Below the pieces are notes generated by a model. That model made no database searches. It had not been told where the DNA came from and worked only from the letters and a program-made list of their open reading frames with translations. DNA of 64,000 nt from Flavobacterium sp. AG291 (GTDB lineage: Bacteria > Bacteroidota > Bacteroidia > Flavobacteriales > Flavobacteriaceae), in NCBI RefSeq assembly GCF_003350375.1, contig NZ_QQAR01000005.1, positions 124,001-188,000 on the forward strand, given 5' to 3'. The translations under genes were made by a program, and so were the position numbers. Shown here piece after piece: positions 58,754-64,000 of this stretch. Within the stretch, counting starts at the first letter, position 1, and every line of letters starts with the position of its first letter.

Positions 58754-59758
58754 CTAAATAAAGCTTCTGTAAAGGGTTTTCCTCGCCACTATTTCGGCAA
58801 GCAGCAATCCAAATGCTATCCATGCCCACATATGGAATTTCTCGTCGTAATTGTAATATTTCATCTCCTCGATCTCTGTAGTCTCGAGTTTGTTGATCTC
58901 GTCGTAAATAGATTTCAACTTGGTGTTAGATGTAGCCCTGAAGTACTTACCATTCGTCTTTTTGGCAATTTCCTTCATCAGTTCCTGGTCTATCTCTACC
59001 TGCATCATTTTGTATACAAAACCGCCATCCGGTTTTTTAGCATACGGAAACTCGGCCATACCGTTTGTTCCAATACCAATGGTGTAAACCTTGATACCAT
59101 ACTCTTTAGCGATATCGGCAGCCATTCGCGGGTCTATAACCCCCGAATTGTTTACCCCATCAGTAAGCAAAATGATAACGCGACTTTTTGCCTTGCTGTC
59201 TTTCAGTCGGTTTACAGCCGTTGCAAGACCAACACCAATACCCGTACCGTCTTTTAGTACGGTCTCATCATATTTTACCGATTTAATGGCATCTATAACT
59301 AATGCCTTATCACTGGTAACCGGAGTTTTAGTATAAGCTTCGCCGGCATATACCACAAGTCCTATACGATCGTTAGGACGTCCGTCAACGAATTTTTGGG
59401 CAACGCTCTTAAGAGCCTCCATACGGTTAGGCTTCAGGTCGCGTGCCAGCATACTGCCCGATACGTCCATTGCAATAACAATATCGATACCACGTGTTGT
59501 TTTCGTTTTGTTGTTCACATCTACCGTTCTGGGTCTTGCTAAGGCAACAATCATGCAGCTTAACGCCAATAATCTCAACACAAACAATAACGGCTTAAGC
59601 CTGCCAAGCAGCGATGGTTTAGCTTTAAAGGCGTTAAGCGAACTTATTTTTAATGTAGCTGTCTGTTTTTTGCGTGTCCATATATACCAGCCAATGGCTA
59701 ATGGCAACAATGCAAACAGCCAAAAGAAACCCGGATGTAAAAAAGTTACGTCTTTCAT
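58754..59758 (-). CDS. batA: BatA von Willebrand A protein
   Basis: A 334-residue protein of the same layout as BatB: an N-terminal membrane helix, a second near 60, MIDAS DVSGSMLARDLKPNRMEALK, GEAYTKTPVTSDKALV, LTDGVNNSG and a C-terminal helix. It forms the metal-dependent adhesion core with BatB. Coding is continuous with the neighbouring genes (1-2 base gaps). Confidence 0.92.
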   Translation of the reverse strand: MKDVTFLHPGFFWLFALLPLAIGWYIWTRKKQTATLKISSLNAFKAKPSLLGRLKPLLFVLRLLALSCMIVALARPRTVDVNNKTKTTRGIDIVIAMDVSGSMLARDLKPNRMEALKSVAQKFVDGRPNDRIGLVVYAGEAYTKTPVTSDKALVIDAIKSVKYDETVLKDGTGIGVGLATAVNRLKDSKAKSRVIILLTDGVNNSGVIDPRMAADIAKEYGIKVYTIGIGTNGMAEFPYAKKPDGGFVYKMMQVEIDQELMKEIAKKTNGKYFRATSNTKLKSIYDEINKLETTEIEEMKYYNYDEKFHMWAWIAFGLLLAEIVARKTLYRSFI

Positions 59759-59760
59759 AA

Positions 59761-61380
59761 TTAATTTACCTTTAATTCAACGGAGTTCTTTATTCGTTCG
59801 AGTATCTGCGTTCCATATTCGTCACCTTCCTTATGCATTATCATTACCTGTTGCAGTCCTTCTTTTTGCTTAAAGAAAAGCAGCTCGTAATATACTCTTA
59901 CAGGAGTTTTTGTAACAGGATCCGGCATAGACATATTTCCATAAGCCCTTATACCTGATATCCCTTTATCGGTATTAAAATCTTCGTTTTTTACCAATAT
60001 GTTAGTAGCTCCCTGTGCTTCCATAGACTTCATTGCAAGCTCTACGGTTGCAGGAAGATCGATCTGAACAGAATCCTTATAAGTAGTCGTAGATACCGTA
60101 ACATAGAAATTATCGGTCATAGAACCATAAGCAAACACCGATGCATCTCTTACATGCGGATTGTTTTGCTGTGTCATTTTAGCCAATAAAGGAGATCGTT
60201 TAAGTACCTTTGGTGTTTCAATAATTACTCCCGGATCACCATATTCACTCTTTACCCATTCGCCATCCAGTAGTTCTTTTGTCGCGTGTCCAATAAAGTT
60301 ATCCCTAAGGTATTCCATCCCGAAAACATATACCGAAACTCCAAAAGCAACTAAAATTGCCGCTACCGAACTCAGTATTATGATAGTCTTTTTCCTTTTC
60401 GCTTTTTTCTTTGCCTGCGCATCGAGCCAAAGCTGTGTATGAATATCGTCTTCTTCCTTCTCTTCAGGAATGCTTCGGTCTATAACCACAATGGTTTTTT
60501 CTACCCTCTTGCGGTCTTCTGCAATCTCAAAATCAAGCGGACGTGATTTGGCAAACTTCACCATATCGGCCGTACGAAGAATCTTTTCAAGCTCTTCAAA
60601 AGTTTCCTGAGACAAGTTCATTTTCTTTTTACGAACAGCATCTCTCATCGCGTCAATCAGCTCACTGGTAGTGCTTTCCATTGCCGGAACGTGAATAGCC
60701 TCTTCTATATAAGTACGGGCAATATCCGTAAGCTGGCTATAATAGTCTTTTACAGCTCCTTTTTCAAGCAGTTCTCTCTTTTCAAGCTCTTTAAGCTCAC
60801 GCGAAGCTCTTTCTATCGGAGATATAAGTTCTTCTTTTTTAGCTTTAGGCTCTGCCGGTTTCCTGTTCTTAAGGTAATGCCACAACCCATAAGCTGCTAC
60901 TCCCGTTGCTACAACGGCAAACAGTATCCATAACCAGAAAGACGTATTGGACTGCCCTTTAAGCACAGGCTTAATGTCATACATCTTTTGCTTCAGGGTA
61001 TCCACTTTAATATTGTTTACCTCAATGCGCAGGGAGTCGGTTTTAATCATCTTGTTATTGATGACTACCGGCAAAGACGGTATTATGTACCTGCCCGAAT
61101 CGAACTGTGTAAGCCCGTATTTTTTTACCAGCTCATACATAGCTCCATCCTTAATGGTATCCACAGGATATGACTCCAGCACCTCAAGCTGCCCAAAGCT
61201 TCTGCCTTCCGGAAAACTTACACGGGAAGCCGTATCAACTTTGGTTTTTAGCGTAAGGTTAAACTGGGAACCGATCTTTATTTTGGTAGAATCAATACTT
61301 GCCTGAACCTGCTTTTGCTGTCCGAAAACAGTAACGGCAGCCAGAAGGAATAGTATTGTATACAGTTTTGTCCTAATCAT
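59761..61380 (-). CDS. BatD-like membrane protein of the bat operon
   Basis: A 539-residue protein with a signal peptide (MIRTKLYTILFLLAAVTVFG), an N-terminal beta domain (VQASIDSTKIKIGSQFNLTLKTKVDT), a membrane helix at about 150-170 (WLWILFAVVATGVAAYGLWHY), a helical cytosolic or linker domain with ELISPIERASRELKELEKRELL, a second helix near 335 and a C-terminal beta domain. The first half resembles DUF4381/BatD-type proteins always encoded between the DUF58 gene and batA. Role in the complex unproven. Confidence 0.85.
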   Translation of the reverse strand: MIRTKLYTILFLLAAVTVFGQQKQVQASIDSTKIKIGSQFNLTLKTKVDTASRVSFPEGRSFGQLEVLESYPVDTIKDGAMYELVKKYGLTQFDSGRYIIPSLPVVINNKMIKTDSLRIEVNNIKVDTLKQKMYDIKPVLKGQSNTSFWLWILFAVVATGVAAYGLWHYLKNRKPAEPKAKKEELISPIERASRELKELEKRELLEKGAVKDYYSQLTDIARTYIEEAIHVPAMESTTSELIDAMRDAVRKKKMNLSQETFEELEKILRTADMVKFAKSRPLDFEIAEDRKRVEKTIVVIDRSIPEEKEEDDIHTQLWLDAQAKKKAKRKKTIIILSSVAAILVAFGVSVYVFGMEYLRDNFIGHATKELLDGEWVKSEYGDPGVIIETPKVLKRSPLLAKMTQQNNPHVRDASVFAYGSMTDNFYVTVSTTTYKDSVQIDLPATVELAMKSMEAQGATNILVKNEDFNTDKGISGIRAYGNMSMPDPVTKTPVRVYYELLFFKQKEGLQQVMIMHKEGDEYGTQILERIKNSVELKVN

Positions 61381-61407
61381 TTCTTTTTTGTTTTCACCAC
61401 TGGTTTT

Positions 61408-62274
61408 CTATCTGGACTTAAAGTAGCCCAACAGTTTGGTTACATACGACTCGTCTACCCTGGTGCTCACAGCACCGGCACCACATCGGCTAAAGGTATC
61501 TTTAAAATATTTCAGCCTTTCCTGATAATATGCGCCATACTGCAGCCTTACCGATTTTGCACCGGTATTTACCAGCATGCTTTGTCCGGTCTCGGCATCG
61601 AGCATGTTTACAAGGCCGATGTTAGGCATCTCTTCCTCGCGGATGTCGTATACCCTCACCCCTGTAATATCGTGCTTTTTTGAAGCTATCTTTAGCGTAT
61701 GCTCATAATCGGGCGATGCCATAAAATCAGAAATCACAAAAACGATAGCCTTCTTTTTAAGCACGCCACTCAAAAACTTCAGCGCCTGGCTTATATCCGT
61801 TTTTTTGCTTTTCGGCTCAAACTCAATAAGCTCGCGGATAATCCTCAACACGTGTGATTTTCCTTTCTTTGGCGGAATGAAAAGCTCAATCTGGTCTGAG
61901 AAAAGAATAAGCCCAATCTTATCATTGTTTTGGGTAGCGCTAAAAGCCATGGTAGCGGCAATTTCGGTAACAATATCTTTCTTGAACTCGTTTTTTGTAC
62001 CAAAGCTCTCCGACCCCGAAACGTCTACCATAAGCATCATGGTAAGTTCACGTTCCTCTTCAAAAACCTTAATGTAAGGTTCGTTGTAACGCGCGGTAAC
62101 ATTCCAGTCTATAGCACGTACATCGTCGCCAAACTGGTACTGCCGCACCTCGCTAAAGGTCATACCCCTTCCTTTGAAAGACGAATGATATTCACCCGAG
62201 AAGATATGATTGCTCAGCCTTCGGGTTTTTATCTCGATCTTGCGAACCTTTTTTAGTATATCTTTTGTATCCAT
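61408..62274 (-). CDS. DUF58 domain protein of the bat operon
   Basis: A 288-residue cytosolic protein with the DUF58 core YHSSFKGRGMTFSEVRQYQFGDDVRAIDWNVTARY and a VWA-like region (MLMVDVSGSESFGTKNEFKKDIV) with DVSGS. Partner of the MoxR ATPase in assembling or maturing VWA complexes. Normal length, 27 bases from the next gene. Confidence 0.93.
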   Translation of the reverse strand: MDTKDILKKVRKIEIKTRRLSNHIFSGEYHSSFKGRGMTFSEVRQYQFGDDVRAIDWNVTARYNEPYIKVFEEERELTMMLMVDVSGSESFGTKNEFKKDIVTEIAATMAFSATQNNDKIGLILFSDQIELFIPPKKGKSHVLRIIRELIEFEPKSKKTDISQALKFLSGVLKKKAIVFVISDFMASPDYEHTLKIASKKHDITGVRVYDIREEEMPNIGLVNMLDAETGQSMLVNTGAKSVRLQYGAYYQERLKYFKDTFSRCGAGAVSTRVDESYVTKLLGYFKSR

Positions 62275-62378
62275 AATTTATTAGTTAAATGTTGTAATGT
62301 TGAATGTTAGAAAGTTTACAAAACCGGTATAACAGTACTGAAACTTTGAACTTTAAACATTTAAACTTTAAACTCGTT

Positions 62379-63383
62379 TTATGGCACTTCGATCTCGTTA
62401 ACGATCTTGTTGATGATATCTACAGAAGTAATGTTTTCAGCTTCTGCCTCATAGGTAACCCCTATTCTGTGGCGAAGCACATCGTGAACTACTGCCCTTA
62501 CATCTTCAGGTATTACAAAACCTCTGCGTTTGATGAAGGCATAACATTTTGCAGCAGTTGCAAGATTGATACTACCCCTTGGTGATGCCCCAAAACTGAT
62601 AAGCGGTTTTAATTTTTCCAGCTTATAATTTTCAGGATAACGGGTAGCAAATATGATATCAAGAATATATTTTTCAATTTTTTCGTCCATATACACTTCA
62701 CGTACAGCTTCCTGTGCACGAAGTATCTGGTCTAAAGTAACCACCTGGTTCACTTTATCATAAGCCCCTTTCAGATTCTGACGGATTACATGGCGCTCAT
62801 CTTCCATTTTAGGATAGTCAATAACCGCTTTAAGCATAAAACGGTCTACCTGAGCTTCAGGAAGCGGATAAGTACCTTCCTGCTCTACCGGGTTCATGGT
62901 AGCCATTACCAGGAATGGTTTTTCCAGCTTAAAAGTATCTTCGCCTATGGTTACTTGTTTTTCCTGCATTGCCTCAAGCAATGCTGACTGCACTTTGGCA
63001 GGAGCCCTGTTAATCTCATCGGCAAGCACGAAGTTGGCAAAAACAGGACCTTTCTTAATTGTAAATTCGTTTTGTTTAATGTTGTAGATCATAGTACCTA
63101 CAACATCGGCAGGAAGTAAATCGGGTGTGAACTGTATACGGCTGAATTTTCCGTGCACGGCCTGACTCAGTGTATTAATTGCAAGGGTTTTTGCAAGACC
63201 CGGCATACCTTCAAGCAGTATATGCCCCTGTCCTAAAAGACCTATAAGCAGTCGTTCAATCATATACTTTTGTCCTACGATAACTTTATTCATTTCCATG
63301 AAAAGCATATCTACAAAAGCACTTTCCCTTTCTATTTTTTCATTAATCGCCCTAATATCGAGCGTTGATGTGTTTTCTTCCAT
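62379..63383 (-). CDS. MoxR-type AAA+ ATPase, first gene of the bat operon
   Basis: A 334-residue ATPase from the ATG at 63383 (MEENTSTLDIRAINEKIERE); an ATG 33 bases upstream is also in frame. Walker A LLEGMPGLAKTLAI, Walker B NFVLADEINRAPAKVQSALLEAMQE, sensor region FLVMATMNPVEQEGTYPLPEAQVDRFMLK and a C-terminal lid domain. It is thought to act as a chaperone for the VWA proteins encoded after it. Confidence 0.94.
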   Translation of the reverse strand: MEENTSTLDIRAINEKIERESAFVDMLFMEMNKVIVGQKYMIERLLIGLLGQGHILLEGMPGLAKTLAINTLSQAVHGKFSRIQFTPDLLPADVVGTMIYNIKQNEFTIKKGPVFANFVLADEINRAPAKVQSALLEAMQEKQVTIGEDTFKLEKPFLVMATMNPVEQEGTYPLPEAQVDRFMLKAVIDYPKMEDERHVIRQNLKGAYDKVNQVVTLDQILRAQEAVREVYMDEKIEKYILDIIFATRYPENYKLEKLKPLISFGASPRGSINLATAAKCYAFIKRRGFVIPEDVRAVVHDVLRHRIGVTYEAEAENITSVDIINKIVNEIEVP

Positions 63384-63578
63384 ATTCGTAAATTTTTTGG
63401 AGTGTGAATTTAGCAATGTTAAAGTAACGAAACAAATACATTTTTAATATAATGCATCTTTGTTAACGAGTTGTTAAAGCAAAACGTATAAAAGCAGCAA
63501 AAAACATTCCACGATTTCAATAAACTCCAAAAAAATAATCTTACAAAACAAAACCCCTATGTCTCAGGCCAAATCCTT

Positions 63579-63586
63579 TATATTTG
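63579..63586 (+). promoter_or_regulatory. -7 box of the possible RNA at 63592
   Basis: TATATTTG, a perfect TAnnTTTG match. No TTTG lies 19 bases upstream. Confidence 0.45.
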
Positions 63587-63591
63587 CAGCC

Positions 63592-63705
63592 TTGATTAAT
63601 TACGGGGATACACCACGGGGTTCTTCATGCCCGTGCTATACACCCTGCTGCAAATAGTTAATTAAGCTACCTAATAAGGCCTGTTGATTAGTCAACAGGC
63701 CTTTG
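63592..63705 (+). ncRNA. Possible structured RNA with intrinsic terminator
   Basis: After the -7 box at 63579-63586 comes a fold with closing stem CTTGATTAAT / GTTAATTAAG (63591-63600 with 63657-63666), two ATACACC motifs on opposite sides of an internal loop, and the hairpin CACGGG-GTTCTTCATG-CCCGTG (63614-63635). It ends in a 12-base-pair terminator AAGGCCTGTTGA/TCAACAGGCCTT (63676-63703). It could be a free RNA or a leader of the gene at 63783. No family recognised. Confidence 0.4.
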
Positions 63706-63782
63706 TTAGTATTTTAGGGCAAAGGCATAGCTAACTGAATAATGATTTCATTATTTTTATAGCACAAAACCTTAATCCTACT

Positions 63783-64000
63783 ATGGACATTACACTTTCT
63801 CCCATAATTGCCGGCGCCATGAACTGGGGCGTTTGGCAGGCCAATTTTACTACAAAACAAATGGCCACCATGATTCATTCCTGCCTTGATCACGGTATCT
63901 CAACTTTTGACCATGCTGATATCTATGGCGGATATACCACCGAAGCCGATTTTGGAAAAGGATTTGCCCAAAGCGGCATAGCCCGCGAAAAGATCCAGCT
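63783..64000 (+). CDS. Aldo/keto reductase (5' part, cut by window end)
   Basis: The first 72 codons of an NADPH-dependent aldo/keto reductase: MDITLSPIIAGAMNWGVWQA, then MIHSCLDHGISTFDHADIYGGYTTEADFG, in which the catalytic Asp (FDHAD) and Tyr (IYGGY) of the TIM-barrel family are both visible. This resembles the YdhF-type group. The rest lies past base 64000. Confidence 0.85.
   Translation, partial: MDITLSPIIAGAMNWGVWQANFTTKQMATMIHSCLDHGISTFDHADIYGGYTTEADFGKGFAQSGIAREKIQ

Overview
The window looks like a Flavobacterium-type Bacteroidetes chromosome. The evidence is an AT-leaning base composition, TAnnTTTG-type -7 promoter boxes, few Shine-Dalgarno-like sites, LspA with a family-typical insertion, a PorZ-like type IX secretion protein, NADP-type GdhA, a GH92 alpha-mannosidase and a moxR-DUF58-batABCDE aerotolerance operon. 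Housekeeping genes are ordinary. The spaces between them are crowded with several unrelated palindromic repeat families.

Layout. 1-9.3 kb: a 7 x 86 bp tandem repeat array, two paralogous secreted proteins, lspA, 5-formyl-THF cyclo-ligase, a FrnE-like DsbA protein, and three small nuclease-type genes (GIY-YIG, DUF559, GxxExxY), each lying between the arms of a different palindromic repeat. 9.4-29 kb: a decayed prophage on the + strand (S24/XRE repressor on the - strand, OB-fold and replication-type small genes, terminase small and large subunits, a tape-measure fragment, and a ClpP-fragment/M15-endolysin chimera). It is interleaved with cell-type genes on the - strand (nucleosidase, lipoproteins, a transglutaminase-like protein) and with a very AT-rich two-gene cassette (DUF3800 plus a RelE/barnase-like protein) that resembles a toxin or phage-defence module. 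29-40.4 kb: recO, porZ, gdhA, cystathionine gamma-synthase family, BI-1, DinB, ArsC, EamA and CvpA family genes. 40.4-42 kb and 50.8-51.3 kb: two clusters of a repeated non-coding unit that I read as a multicopy small-RNA family. 42-53.5 kb: pheS, nlpE-like, GH92, terC, gpsA, Fe-ADH, nadD, gmk, yicC. 53.6-63.4 kb: the bat operon, with a GxxExxY gene inserted between batD and batE. 63.6-64 kb: a possible structured RNA and the start of an aldo/keto reductase gene cut by the window end.

The two strongest signals are these. (1) There are eight copies of a roughly 65-130 nt RNA gene, six on the - strand and two on the + strand. Seven of the eight share a TTTACCTCAT-like element exactly 27 nt upstream of a TAnnTTTG-type box. 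All but one display CCCCCA in a hairpin loop whose stem changes between copies while staying paired. (2) Small nuclease-fold genes occupy the loop position of multicopy palindromes, and one such palindrome is also present in an empty form. Both were read by eye. The covariance-model, genome-wide and transcript checks that would settle them are named in the findings.
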